From: Megalonaias nervosa
Lineage: Eukaryota > Mollusca > Bivalvia > Unionida > Unionidae
Length of the DNA: 64,000 nt
Assembly: GCA_016617855.1 (NCBI GenBank)
Contig: JAECUM010016868.1
Coordinates: forward strand, 47,008 to 111,007
Direction: 5' to 3'
The translations under genes were made by a program, and so were the position numbers. The notes below the pieces were generated by a model that was not told the DNA's origin, made no database searches, and saw nothing but the letters and a program-made list of their open reading frames with translations. Below are positions 10,870 to 22,512 of this stretch, piece after piece; position 1 is the stretch's first letter; the number at the start of each line of letters is the position of its first letter.

Positions 10870-11119
10870 ATTTTCTGTTTCAAATGGTGATAAAAACCTT
10901 GCGTATACAATTTTATGAAATAACAGTGTACGGAACTTTCTTCTATCTGCCAAGGTAGACCAACCGGTTTCTTCATAATTCTTACGACCCGAGATACTTC
11001 TAGTAACCCCAATTACAATTTTCCCTGCTTCTAATTATAATTTTTCTAATTTGAGCGAGTTTTGGACCGAACAACCATCCTTTACAACATTAGAGTATTC
11101 TAATAATGGGCAGATGTAT

Positions 11120-11214
<95 letters not shown>

Positions 11215-11303
11215 TCTCTAACGTCTTTCAGATAAAGAAATATTTAAGTGTTTTCAGGTCAGTTACCATTTTTGAAGTCGATATAAACATATTATCAATA
11301 CCT
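10870..11303 (-). pseudogene. Old LINE RT thumb segment, left of the RTE insertion
   Basis: The minus strand reads SKMVTDLKTLKYFF, then KTLESIY. After a microsatellite expansion it reads PLLEYSNVV, DGCSVQNSLKLEKL, ETGWSTLADRRKFRTLLFHK. This is the LK-LKY...EYA-x-VW...LE-x-Q-x-x-AA-x-I...L-RR-x-x-LF-x-K order of jockey/CR1-type LINE polymerases. It continues exactly where the 14648-17045 segment stops, so the RTE at 11314-14647 sits inside this copy. Confidence 0.7.
11129..11212. repeat. (TAA)n followed by (TA)n microsatellite inside the old LINE
   Basis: About seven TAA units run into about 31 TA units. It falls in the middle of the LINE RT thumb reading and must have expanded after insertion. 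Confidence 0.95.
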
Positions 11304-11313
11304 TTGGTCCAAT

Positions 11314-14300
11314 ATATATATGGGCAATGGTACAGGTCCATTGGATCCGTACGGGATGGAATAAGACGCTCCTGCCCCCACGAGTCTCCCAAATATGGGT
11401 AAAATAGTGTGATGATAGCACAGCATCACTGGGCGGAAGTCTTCCTCGATGAAATCAACGGCCAGGGCGGAATGGCTCCAAGATGAGCTGAACGACCATG
11501 TGCTCAGGGCCAGGGCGTGCCACATTATATCAGTGGATTCGGCTGTGGTATTCCAGTCTGGAGAGGGATCGGCTCCGCCAGGCTGTATTTTGACCTTGAC
11601 ACACATGAAGACAGCTAACAATTTTTCCATACCGGATCGGTCGCAGCCCGGGTTAACAATGACCGCGCCTTCCGCTGCACACCAGGACGGAGGTGACAAG
11701 TATGCTCCTGGTGCCCCCACTACCAAGATCCGTGGGAGAGACAACATCATCATCGGTACATGGAACGTTAAAACACTGAGGGCTGTGGGAAAGTTGAAAG
11801 AACTTACACATGAGTTGGAGAGGTACAACTGGAACATTATTGGTCTCTGCGAAGTGGGCTTGAAAAACTTTGGCGAAATAACAACAGATGAAGGGCATAA
11901 GCTCTACTTCAGCGGAAGAGGGGACAAACACAATCATGGCGTTGGATTTCTTGTGTCCACAAGGGCATTGTGAACAGCATTATGGGTTGCTGCCCAGTCT
12001 CAATACCATCCGCCTGAGGGCGACTCCCTTCAACATCACAATCATACAGGCCTATGCACCCACATCTAACCATGATGACAATGAACTGGAGAACTTTTAT
12101 AACTAACTGCAATATGTCAATGATAACTCATCCAAGAAGGGCATTCTGTTTGTACAAGGAGACTGGAATGCAAAGGTGGGAGTTGATTCACAGACAAACT
12201 GGCAAAGCACCTGTGAACCCTTCTACAATGCTGAAACAAATGAAAGAGGACTCAGGCTCTTGGAGTTTGCTGCCTACAACAATCTTGTATTAGCCAACAC
12301 ATTCGGCCCTCATAAAGTATCTAGAAGATGGACCTGGCACAGTCCAGATGGACAACATCACAACCAGATTGACAACATCTTGGTGAAAAAACGATTCTGC
12401 ACAGGACTAAATTTCGCCAGAACACGAAGTTTTCCAGGAACAGATATTGGAAGTGATCATGACTTATTAATGACAACGTTTCTCCTCCACCTGAAAATGG
12501 TCAAAAAGCCTAACCAACCAAGGATCAGATTTGACCTTGAAAAATTAAAAGATCCAAAGTTGCAGAAGCCTTCCAAGCAATGATAGGTGGTAAATCTGCA
12601 CCTTTGATAACCCTGGACAGCCAAGACACAGACCTTGAGTCCTTAACAGCCACATTCAACACAGCTGTGACTAGCACATCTAGCGAGATCATTGGCAAAT
12701 GTCGTCGAACAAAGAAACATTGGGTCACAACTGATGTCCTTGAACTATGCGACAAAACAGAACTGAAAAAGGGAAAAGAGGTCACGAAGGAGCTAGAAAA
12801 TACAGAGAGATAAACAATATGATCAGGAAAAGCATGAAAAAGGCAAAGGAATCCTGAATAGAAAGACAATGCTGCAAAAATTGCAGACAGTCTGAGTAGA
12901 AATGACAGCAAAATGACATATCAACTGGTGAAAGATCTCACAACCCATAAAAAAGGGAAAGCTACCACCACCCAAGACAAATCAGGAAAATGCCTCACAG
13001 AAGATCAAGAGATCCTCAAGCGATGGACAGAATACTGCTCAGAATTGTACAATCACAAGACCCAAGGAGATCCAGCAGTACTAAATAGCCATCAGGAAGA
13101 AGAAATTGATGACAACCCCATTCTTCGTGAAGAAGTAGAAATTGCAGTTAGGTCGCTAAAGAAAGGAAAGTCAGCCAACATTGACAAATACCAGCAGAGC
13201 TCATTCAAGCAGGAGAAGAGATAGTCACAGTCCTAACAACAATCTGTAACAAGATATGGTAGACAGGAGAATGGCCCACCACATGGACTCAATCCTTGGT
13301 CATCGTGCTCCCCAAGAAAGGAAACCTACAACTATGCCAAAACTATAGAACCATCTGTTTCATCAATCACCCGAGCAAAGTCATGCTGAAGATAATTCTC
13401 AACAGACTAAAGCCTCAAACGGAGAAAATTCTTGCTGAAGAGCAGGCAGGTTTCCAAACAGAAAGGAGCACCACAGAACAAATCTTCAATCTCAGACTCC
13501 TTTGCGAGAAATATCTTCAGCATCAGCAGATCTATACCACGTCTTTATAGATTTCAAAAAGGCCTTTGATACTGTATGACATGCAGCCTTATGGGCAACT
13601 ATGAGGAAGTACAACATCAGCTCAAACCTGGTGCATGTTGTTGAGCACCTCTATGACAAGCCACCAATGGCAGCAGAGGAGATTGGTTTTGAACAAGAGT
13701 TCGAGTCAGACAGGGATGTATACTGTCACCTACATTCTTCAACACTTTCCTGGAAAAGACCATGGAGGATGCCTTGCAAGACCACAAGGGCACTGTCAGC
13801 ATTGGAGGAAGAACAATCACCAACCTTCTCTTCGTAGATGATATTGATGGTTTAGCAGGAGATGAAAAAGAACTGGCAGACTTGGTTGAGTGGCTCAACA
13901 CAACCTCCACAGCATACAGTATGAAGATTAGCACCGAAAAAACTAAACTGATGACAAACAACACCAATGGCATCAGTGCAGAAATAAAGGTCAGTGGACA
14001 GAAGCCGGAAAGAGTCACAAGCTTCAAGTACTTGGGATCAATTATCACAGATGAGGGCTCCAAACCAGAACTACATTGCAGGATTGCCCAGACAACAGCA
14101 GCAATAACAAGGCTGAGACCAATATGGAAAGATACCAACACTGCTCTTGGTTCCAAAATAAGGCTGATGTGTTCGATTGTCATATCCATCTTTCTGTATG
14201 CTTGTGAAACATGGATGCTCACATCAGATCTACAAAGAAGGATTCAAACCTTCGAAATGAGATGCTACCGCAAGATCATGGGCATCTCATACATTGACCA

Positions 14301-14647
14301 TGTAACCAACGAAGAAGTCCACAAGAGGATCCAATGAGCCATTGGATCCTATGAAGGCCTCTTGACCACTGTAAAAAAAGTGTAAACTGAAGTGGTACAG
14401 TCATGTCTCAGGATCATCTGGACTAGCAAAAACAATCTGGCAAGGCACAGTGCAAGGGTGCAGAAGAAGAGGCAGACAGAAAAAGAGGTGGGAAGACAAC
14501 ATTATGGAGTGGACAGGCATGGGATTTGGAGATTCCCAAAAGGCAGTAGAGAACAGGAAAAGATAGAGAGAATTGTTTGTAAAGTCAACTGTGGTGCCCC
14601 AATGACCTCTTGGGTTAAGGGATTGATGATGATGATGATGATGATGA
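11314..14647 (+). mobile_element. RTE-type LINE copy inserted in the older LINE
   Basis: This is a 3.3-kb plus-strand LINE with endonuclease then reverse transcriptase and no separate ORF1 seen. It ends in a (GAT)n tail at 14625-14647, as is usual for RTE elements. Flanking sequences TTGGTCCAAT (11304-11313) and TTGGTCTAAT (14648-14657) match at 9 of 10 positions and are the likely target-site duplication. The host LINE's protein reading resumes on the far side. The protein type is the one automatic annotation often calls 'craniofacial development protein 2-like'. Boundaries follow from the duplication, so I rate them well supported. Confidence 0.8.
11449..14337 (+). pseudogene. RTE endonuclease/reverse transcriptase, frameshifted
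   Basis: The endonuclease starts around 11750 (IIIGTWNVKTL), with LCEVGL near 11845, YAPTSNHDD near 12055, QGDWNAKVG near 12160 and GSDHDLL near 12450, all family landmarks. The RT has VIVLPKKGN (13296), EEQAGF (13438), DFKKAFDTV (13551-13577), and its catalytic box as FVDD at 13831-13842, followed by NTTSTAYSMKISTEKTK. The C-terminus reads RKIMGISYIDH. Reading requires several frame changes (near 11970, 12110, 12580, 12870, 13225, 13550 and 13700), so it is inactive. The family nicks target DNA and primes reverse transcription there. It is more complete and less diverged than the LINE around it. Confidence 0.85.
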
Positions 14648-15554
14648 TTGGTCTAATTCCTAGACAACTGATGCCAAGATGTTTGTGCAATTCAACAAAA
14701 GAAATGATTTCATTTTTGAATTTTAGTTCAGTGAAAACCGGTTCTAGATTAGGCAAGAATAAGACTGCTTCGGTTTGGTTCGATTAAAGTCAGCAAACCA
14801 TTGCCTTGACCAATCGTCAACCGTTTGTAAATTCAGTGTTCAGTATATATTCTATTTTGTAAGTATCATTAGATGAATACGCCAGTGAGATATCATCAGC
14901 AAAGAACCTTGTTGCACTCAAGAAGTGATCACCTATATGGTTAATATACACAATATATAATAATGGACATAAAACAGACCCATGTGGTGCACCAGCCACA
15001 ATATACTGCTTGATTCAGCACCATTTACAAAAACTGTGTGAAGTCTATTTGATAGGTAATCAGAAAAGCAATTAATAAGAGAACTCTCAATGCCATTGCA
15101 CTTTAATTTAAGTATTAAACCTTTATACCAAAACCGATCAAATGCTACAGAGGCATCACAAAAGACCAAATGTCATCCCTGTTATCAAGCGCAGTACACA
15201 TACTGTGGTACATAGCTATGAGCTGAAATACCATAGAAAGGAAAAGAAAACTGATTAATGTTTAAAAATATGATCATTTTGAGTATAGGTGGTTATAGGC
15301 ACACTCAAAAATAATTCTTTCCATAACTTTCCCAACAAAACTTAATTATGAAATAGGATTGTAATTTTGAAGGATTAGTGGTAAATCTATTTTTATACAC
15401 TGTCATTACCTTCACAGTTTTCCATAAAGAATGAAATGCTTTTGAAACAAGGGACATATTGAATAGGACACAGAGTGGTTTAACTCTGGATAGGATGGTT
15501 TCTTTGAGCATATATTGACTTACTTTAGCCACATGCTTTGTGGGTAGACAGGAT

Positions 15555-15691
15555 CAGGCCTGGCCCTAGGATGTGTGGGGCCCAAGGCAGCAAGCGATGA
15601 GCATGGGACCCCAAGCAAAAAAGACAGCATTACGCAGAAACGTGGGGCCCAAGGCAGTTGCCTCATTCGCCTTGCCCTAGGGCCGGGCCTG
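15555..15691. mobile_element. 137-bp hAT-like MITE with target-site duplication
   Basis: The left end is CAGGCCTGGCCCTAGG. The reverse complement of the right end is CAGGCCCGGCCCTAGG (15 of 16 identical). The flanks GACAGGAT (15547-15554) and GGCAGGAT (15692-15699) match at 7 of 8 bases, the duplication length of hAT elements. It is much more GC-rich than its surroundings and splits the RT frame of the old LINE. It is too short to code, so it must have been moved by an enzyme from elsewhere. Confidence 0.8.
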
Positions 15692-15743
15692 GGCAGGATG
15701 TTGATTGCATCATAAACGTTTTGTTCTGTAATTAATATACTAG

Positions 15744-15860
15744 TTAGTTTGTTATTAGTTTCCAAGCATATATCCGGAAGATTGGCATTGGTGTCTACTC
15801 ATTAGTTTGTTATTAATTTCCAAACATATATCCGGAAGATTGGCATAGGTGTTATTAACT
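15744..15860. repeat. 58-bp tandem duplication within the old LINE
   Basis: Two copies start at 15744 and 15802 and share TTAGTTTGTTATTA, then TTTCCAA, then CATATATCCGGAAGATTGG, with few differences. Confidence 0.85.
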
Positions 15861-17045
15861 TTTGCGATACCAGAAAATAAAATTAAGAAATTCCGCTTTT
15901 TCAACATCTGAAAATGCTACATGTAGTGATTCATTCACATTAATACTCCTTAATGATGTTGAAAACTCTTCCCTGACAAAGTGACGCACAAGTTTCCAAT
16001 AATCTTACAAGTTTACACAAATAGAATCAATATTATTCTCCAAGTTACTAATAAAACTTTCCTTTGTTCTTTATGGGGTTATTTACTCTGTTACATAATA
16101 TTTATATATTCTCCAAAGACTTAGTTATAACTATTAATAGCAAGGTTGTTTGGGGTTTTTGGGGTTGGGGGGGTCATGTGGTCACATTTCTGCTTTTTCT
16201 GCAAACTGTGCTATCGTACCAGCATTTGTCCCTCATCCAAATGGTTACTGTGCAAAACAGTATACAGTCTTTAGCAAACTGAACATATGACAAAGCAAAT
16301 GCTGTAACAACTTCATTTACATTGCCACAAGCTCCTAAGGTGTCCAGGCTATATATATTAATTAAAGTTAATTAAGTTTTGGAAATCTGCTTTATAATAA
16401 AGCCATGCATCTCTCTTACAGCTGGTGTTATATTCATAATTCAGTTAATTAAGAATGAGGCCTAATGATCACTTACATTTGCACCAACAGAGATAATTCA
16501 AGAGTGGTTGGAGATAAATTAATTGGATCTCACTGAGTTGCTGAGATAGCTGTTACTCTGGTTAGCTCAGTTGTTATATTTTGTATGTCATTAAGCATTC
16601 TGAGACACCTGGATTCAGCACTGAGTAGATTCTCAATTAAATCACCCATAATTATAATATTATCACAGACACTGAAGCCCCACTCGATGGTGATATTTAA
16701 CGAGTCCCAGAAGTATGACGATGCAGATGGGGATCGGTAGATTGCAAGTGATAGGCATTTCACACCTTTTACACAAATTTCTGTCCCTATCCTGTCATGG
16801 TTACTTATCAACAGATCAGTATATGGTTTGAAAATCAAATTCTCTTAAATGTAGACCATTACACCTTCCCTATGATTTGTTCGATCACACCTACTAGATT
16901 TAAGATGACCATCTAACTTTAGCTCATCGTCAGTAATGATGTTATCCAGAAGAGTCTCCATAAATGCAATAATGTCAAAATCATCAAAATTTGTAGCGAC
17001 AAAATCTAATTTATTGCAAACAGATCTAATATTTAAATTGATGAT

Positions 17046-18460
17046 GAAGTTATTGAAGTATTGTTATGTAAGAATATAAATCTGATACAGATAATGGGCC
17101 TCGATTCAGCTCAATGTCCCCAAACAGTATACGAATTAGAAACATCCACAATACACAAATATACAAATCTGGTTACATTAGATTTGCGAAAATAATACAT
17201 CTTAGATTAATTGTATCACATCCGTTATTGATACTAGCAAAGACTTTGATAACTCAACGTTACAACATATGAATAGTAGAAGAAGCCAACTGAACCTTAC
17301 TATAACAGCGTCTTTACCCATATAATGAGGAGATTTATAAATACAACATCATTACAGTTTAATTTTTTCTCCCTTTGTACAGATCTAGGTCTACTGAGGA
17401 AATGTCCAATCCTTATCCTATGTGAAATAATTGAACATGACATAGTGTAAAGCATGATTTAACATCTATGGTAAGATGGACTTTGCCTAATGCTCTATGG
17501 AACATATTGCACATAATTTAACATGTACAACATATACAATGCAACCTGCCATGGTTATAAGTAGAAGAAAGGAGAAAGGCAGAGTGGGACTAGCAGAAAG
17601 GAGGAAGAATGAGTGCATATGTAACAAAAGCAGCAAAATAATAAAACAATATATGAATGTATGAAAATTGAATTTATATAGTAATTCACACAAGCAGTCT
17701 GCAGTGAAATAATCTAGAATTCAATATAACTTATAATAAATTTATTGTTTTAATTGACAAAAGAAGAGAGAGATATATATAAAATGACATTAACATGGCT
17801 TGTAATTCTGTCAAGATAGTCTCGACATACCATGATCAAGGTTACTAAAAACAGTTACACACATTCACCTGAACAAGTATTGAATGTGTATGTCTGAGAC
17901 TGATGAAATAAATAATTTGAAGATAAATAAATAAGTAAATTATAGGACAATTAGTTTTGGCAGAACATGTGCTGAAGGCAAAATTAACAGGGTTAGAGAT
18001 ACCAAACCAAACCAAAACTGAAGATTGCCATTCATACGTAAAACCAATGGACAGAAGGATGGCCAATATTGATAATAGGCTAATTATGGTATGGACACTA
18101 ATGAATTCATAAATACTGCAGTAAATCTAATATAAAATAAAAATAAAACTAAAATAAATAAAAAATAAATAAAAACTTATTTTTAAAAAACAATCCACAA
18201 AGCCTTAAAAAAAATTACATGTAATAAACATAAGAAAATATAGCCTGAAACAGACTGATTCAGTTTTCTGAGCAGGATCAAGTATGCAAACATCTGTTAG
18301 ATAATGAAGACAGATAAAAACAGATGGCATAAAAACCTATAAAATGAAAAACTTTAAGCTTACATGACCATTCTAAAATCAAGTTAGACATGGGTATACA
18401 GCATTATTTCTTTACTTGTTATTGGGTAAAATTTATATTGGTAACTGAGTCTATATCTCT
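17046..18460. other. AT-rich stretch between LINE ORF2 and an ORF1-like relic
   Basis: I see no recognisable protein here. If the ORF1-like relic belongs to the same LINE, this may be inter-ORF or inserted sequence. Simple A/T-rich runs occur near 18120-18200. Confidence 0.35.
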
Positions 18461-18913
18461 TTAATTATTAACACGGACTTCATGAGTGTCCATTTCAGTC
18501 CCCTGAGAGGGTGCTGAAGTAAGGGCTTGTGGGATGTCATCAGTGGCTGTCACTTCATGTCTCTCCATCTTAAGTTTCTTTGTAGAAGATGTTGCCATTT
18601 AATGTCCAGAAGGAATCAATCTTCTTTGCCTTTTTCTAATTGGATCAATTTCTTTACCAATTTGTGACATTGATTTGAGAGATTCTCTGAGATGATGATT
18701 TCCTTTCAGCTTTTTATGATTTGCTACAATCTTTGCTCTCATCTTGTATTTTCTGAATTTGACTATTATCAGTGTCTTCCCATCTACCACTTTACCACAA
18801 AGATGCCATCTGCCTAGATCCTCAGGATTACATTTAATTTTTACAAGTTTTTTAAAAGTTTCGCTTACAGGGTTGACTTGATTTGCAGTGATGGGATCAA
18901 CTTTCACCAGCAC
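18461..18913 (-). pseudogene. LINE ORF1-like C-terminal fragment
   Basis: The minus-strand reading has NPVSETFKKLVKIKCNPEDL, then GKVVDGKTLIIVKFRKYKMR, then IVANHKKLKG and a helical E-S-L. This resembles the C-terminal RNA-binding domain of LINE ORF1 proteins, with the pattern GK...R-IIVKF-x-Y-x-x-R...N-K-x-LKG. A TAA at 18599-18601 interrupts it, and the same frame then runs 46 more codons to 18461. It has the same orientation as the LINE at 14648-17045 and lies upstream of it, so it may be that element's ORF1. A host RNA-binding gene fragment is the alternative. Confidence 0.5.
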
Positions 18914-19185
18914 ATTATGTACACAAATATTATTTCTTCATGATTACTGCACTTGGTCATCCCATTTTTTCCCAAAAGACTCAACATACCAAAGGCTTAT
19001 AAAAATGGTACCAGCAGCTCAGCATTAAGAGGTTATTGTTAGGAATGGTCATCTTGGTGTCAGGATAATGTGAGTGGGTGGGACGTGATACTACATGTCC
19101 TAGTGCCAGACATTATTATAAATTGCCACAATGCAGACATCATAGCGATATGACTGAAAAATTGTTAAGGCAATGTTAAAAATCT

Positions 19186-19190
<5 letters not shown>

Positions 19191-19225
<35 letters not shown>

Positions 19226-19227
19226 CA
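19191..19227. repeat. (AC)n microsatellite
   Basis: AC dinucleotides with a single AC-to-GC interruption. Confidence 0.95.
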
Positions 19228-19550
19228 GAAGACTCGAGCTTGGAGATTTACTTATCCTTCTGTAACAGACTGTCATGCAGAGGGGTCAAGGCTTGGTGTA
19301 CACAAGTGTGTACATGTCGAGCCAATTCCTCATCAACAAAGTGAGTAAGAGATTCTACAATGGCCTTTTCAATAACTGATTTTAAGGCATCAATAAATGC
19401 TGGTAATATTTCTCCTCAAATTGTAAGCTCTGTATACAGTCTCTCACAAAAACAACCTAAATCCACACCTAAAGAAACGACTTCTTCAGAGACTCAAGTT
19501 TATATTCATCCTTTTCACAGTGTAACTACTATCTAGTGGATTTTTCAGGC

Positions 19551-20665
19551 TAGAGGTGCACAGTATTATTAGAATACAAGTTTACCGCAGTATTTTTCAA
19601 GTGGTACATAACATCGTATTTTATCACTGTACCAGTAGGTCGGTAGTTTCCGTCAGCAAGGAATGTACAGAAAATAAAAAAAATCTTCTCATGACTTTAA
19701 TGATATTAACTGAGTGTTTTCATTATTCATACCAAAATATTATCTCATTTTACAAAACGTTTGCATCTGTCACAAATTAATGGTAAATATTACAAATATA
19801 ATTATATTTATGATTGTTTAATCACATGTTCGCCATGTATGCAAACACAGGGAAAAAATTCTGGATTAAAAAAAACACCCCAAAACCCCTACTCCACCCC
19901 CACCCATCCCCAAAACAACATGTCAGTTGAGTTATTTATTAGCATATGTGAATGTGTAAAGATTACGTATTCCTTTGTAAATCTGGAATCATCATATGAT
20001 TTCAGGTGTGCACTTGTTTGCTGTCTGAACTTTACTTAATTTCTCAAGTCCACTACATGTAAATATTTTCTCTTGTGTCGAGTGTGTTTTATGTTTACTG
20101 ACCTTTCTCATAAATATCTTGCCTGGGTGTTGACATACCACTCAAAGTTTCCCTGCCTATTATAGTGTAGCTAGACAATTATAAGTTTCATTATCAACAC
20201 TTGCTATTTTTATCAATAGGCTCTCTAATGTCAACAAGATGCCTTTAACAGTATCAGCTATAGTGTATGCTTAATCATCCCACTTTAGTTATAGCTTTTA
20301 GTTTACAACTTGTACAGCAGTTAACACACACATAGCAAATTCATCTACTATAAAGTACTGGTCATTTAATTTTCGGGGAGCTGTGATTTTCTTTTGATTG
20401 AGCTGTCATATTTTCTTTTCTTGTATTTCATTAATTAATATTTTCTCCCAATATCATGGATATAACATGGCATTATTTTGCTATAAATGGAAACAAGATA
20501 TTATTCCATCTATTGACTGATGGAAATTAAACAAGAAAAAGTGCTAGTCCCCTGCCCCAGAATATTCATTTGTTGGTCCCTAATATAACTGCAGTATACC
20601 ATGGTACATATTGCGGTACGTTCAGAAATACCTTAGTACAAAAATGTTTGTGGTACCCAGCTCTA
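19551..20665. mobile_element. Candidate non-autonomous hAT-like element, 1.1 kb
   Basis: The left end TAGAGGTGCACAGTATT and the reverse complement of the right end, TAGAGCTGGGTACCAC, begin alike. Both are followed by matching subterminal words (TACCGCA-TAT). The flanks TTTCAGGC (19543-19550) and GTTCAGAC (20666-20673) match at 6 of 8, consistent with an eroded 8-bp duplication. There is no transposase reading inside. The call is tentative because the terminal repeats are short and diverged. Confidence 0.4.
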
Positions 20666-20673
20666 GTTCAGAC

Positions 20674-22015
20674 TACAGTCATTGTTATTACAGAGGACAT
20701 GTTTACACTCGTTTTCATGCTTCATGTGCATGTGCAATGAAAGAAACATCTGAAAGACACTTAAATTAGATAAATAAAAAGATGTGTCTCAGTTTATCTT
20801 AATCGTACATTAGGAGCATGTTACTCAGAATCAAAGATGTAGAAAAATAACTTGTATTGCTATAAAAAAATTGATTTTCACTGGCATTGCTATCTGGTGT
20901 TCACCTAGCTGCTGCCATATTGAAACCGTACCCTACAGTGTTTACTATTAGACAAGAATCGCTAAGCCAACAGCTTCACATCTGGAGTAGCCAACAATAT
21001 ACAGACAAGTATGGGAGAAAAAAAATCACTTTAGCATAATAATTAGGTCACAGCAACCTACTTTGGGTATAGTTGATTTAATCCACCTATATTCACAACC
21101 ACAGAAATAGGTCAAAAATATTGAAAATGTAGCACATGAATAGCTGAAATTTCAAAAGTAAATTAGCTGAAAAAATACAAAAGTCACTCAAGCATATAAA
21201 TTAGGCCACAGTGAAAGTTTGCTTTGGATGAGTTCATCTCACAAATATGCATCCACATTCTGATTTTTGTGAAGGTAAAAGACATTCTCTTGTTTTGAGA
21301 CTAATGTGCAAGTACTCTTGTTATACACTCATTGCAGACAAACACCAATTTACTGACATTCTTTTGTCATTTATAAAATAAAAAATTCATTAAATATACA
21401 CTTAGTTTGTATCTACTTTCCATTATATTCAATTTAAAAACATAAAACTCTTTTATTTTTTGAAACTTTCAAAAATTTGGTTGATGCAGAATTTAGTAAC
21501 AGATCAGCTAAAATGGTATTGGTTCATTAGTTAAGTAATATTTACCTTCAGTGGAAATGTACACTTTCAGTAAAAGTATATTAATGCAAACTAAAGTAAA
21601 CAGAATGCTGACAATCTACACTTGACTGAATGAATGAAGAACAAGAGGACTGATGAATCTTTCTATTTCAAGCTGAGGTAATCCTTTCCATGAGTTTTTT
21701 TTGTACAGTTAATTAAATAGGTATCCTGCAAACTTTTTACCTAACTCCTTGTTCTAATAATAATAATAATATAATAAGAAGAACAACAGCAACACCACCA
21801 AGTATGAAATATATATTATCTTCTTTTAAATTACAGATAAAATAACTGCATTTTTTTCATCACCTTACACTGAAATATTGTGAAGTTAATGCCACCAAAC
21901 TTAGACTTGAAAAACTTACTTAAAGCTGCAACGTCTGTGTTTTTTTTCTTATGTTTCTTATTGAAATTCACTCAGTCTATTTGAATTCCATAAATCAACT
22001 GTCAGATATTTTCAG
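20674..22015. other. Non-coding AT-rich stretch
   Basis: Only short A/T runs and an (ATA)n patch near 21757-21778. No coding-like frame. Confidence 0.4.
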
Positions 22016-22017
22016 TA

Positions 22018-22512
22018 GTAATCATGCTATTGCTATTTAAGTACATCAGTGCTAATTAGGTGGATAATCATGCTATTGCTATGGAGGTACATTAGTGCTA
22101 ATGAGGGGATAATCATGCTATTGCTATGGAGGTACATTAGTGCTAATGAGGGGATAATCATGCTATTGATATGAGGTACATTAATGCTAATGTGGATAAT
22201 GATGCTACTGATATTGAGTTACATTAGTGCTAATGAGGTGGATAATGATGCTACTGATATTGAAGTATATTAGTGCTAATGAGGTGAATAATGATGCTAA
22301 TGATATTGACATACATCACTGCTAATGAGGTGGATAATGATGCTATTGATATTGAGGTACATTAGTGCTAAATGAGGTGGATAATCATAATATTGATATA
22401 GAGGTACATTAGTGCAAACAAGGTGAATAATCATGCTATTGATATAGAGGTACATTAGTGCTAATGAGGTGGATAATGATGTTACTGATATTGAGGTACA
22501 TTAGCGCTAATG
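22018..22512. repeat. ~46-bp minisatellite, about 11 copies
   Basis: The unit is GGATAATCATGCTATTGATA followed by TTGAGGTACATTAGTGCTAA and TGAGGT. It is repeated with substitutions and 1-4 bp length changes. Copies on the left have ATTGCTATGG; copies further right have ACTGATATTG, so the array shows two subfamilies. Confidence 0.9.

Larger units (their letters stand above)
14648..17045 (-). pseudogene. Old jockey/CR1-like LINE: endonuclease and RT, right of the RTE insertion
   Basis: On the minus strand the endonuclease begins near 17045 (NIRSVCNKLDF), with ETLLDNIITDDELKLDGHL near 16930, LAIYRSPSAS near 16755, and IIIMGDLIENLL near 16640. RT parts follow: PLCVLFNMSLVSKAF near 15460, VFCDASVAFDRF near 15165, GSVLCPLLYIVYINHI near 14975, FFADDISLAYSS near 14895, and NLEPVFTELKF...HKHLGI near 14660-14750. 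The catalytic box reads FADD. Many stops and frame breaks show it is dead. It is interrupted by the MITE at 15555-15691, carries a local duplication at 15744-15860, and continues beyond the RTE at 10870-11303. Confidence 0.8.

Noticed and set aside
11449..11837. Host gene 'craniofacial development protein 2'
   Set aside because: The match is to the RTE endonuclease. The name in databases comes from domesticated or mis-annotated LINE sequence, and RT follows directly.
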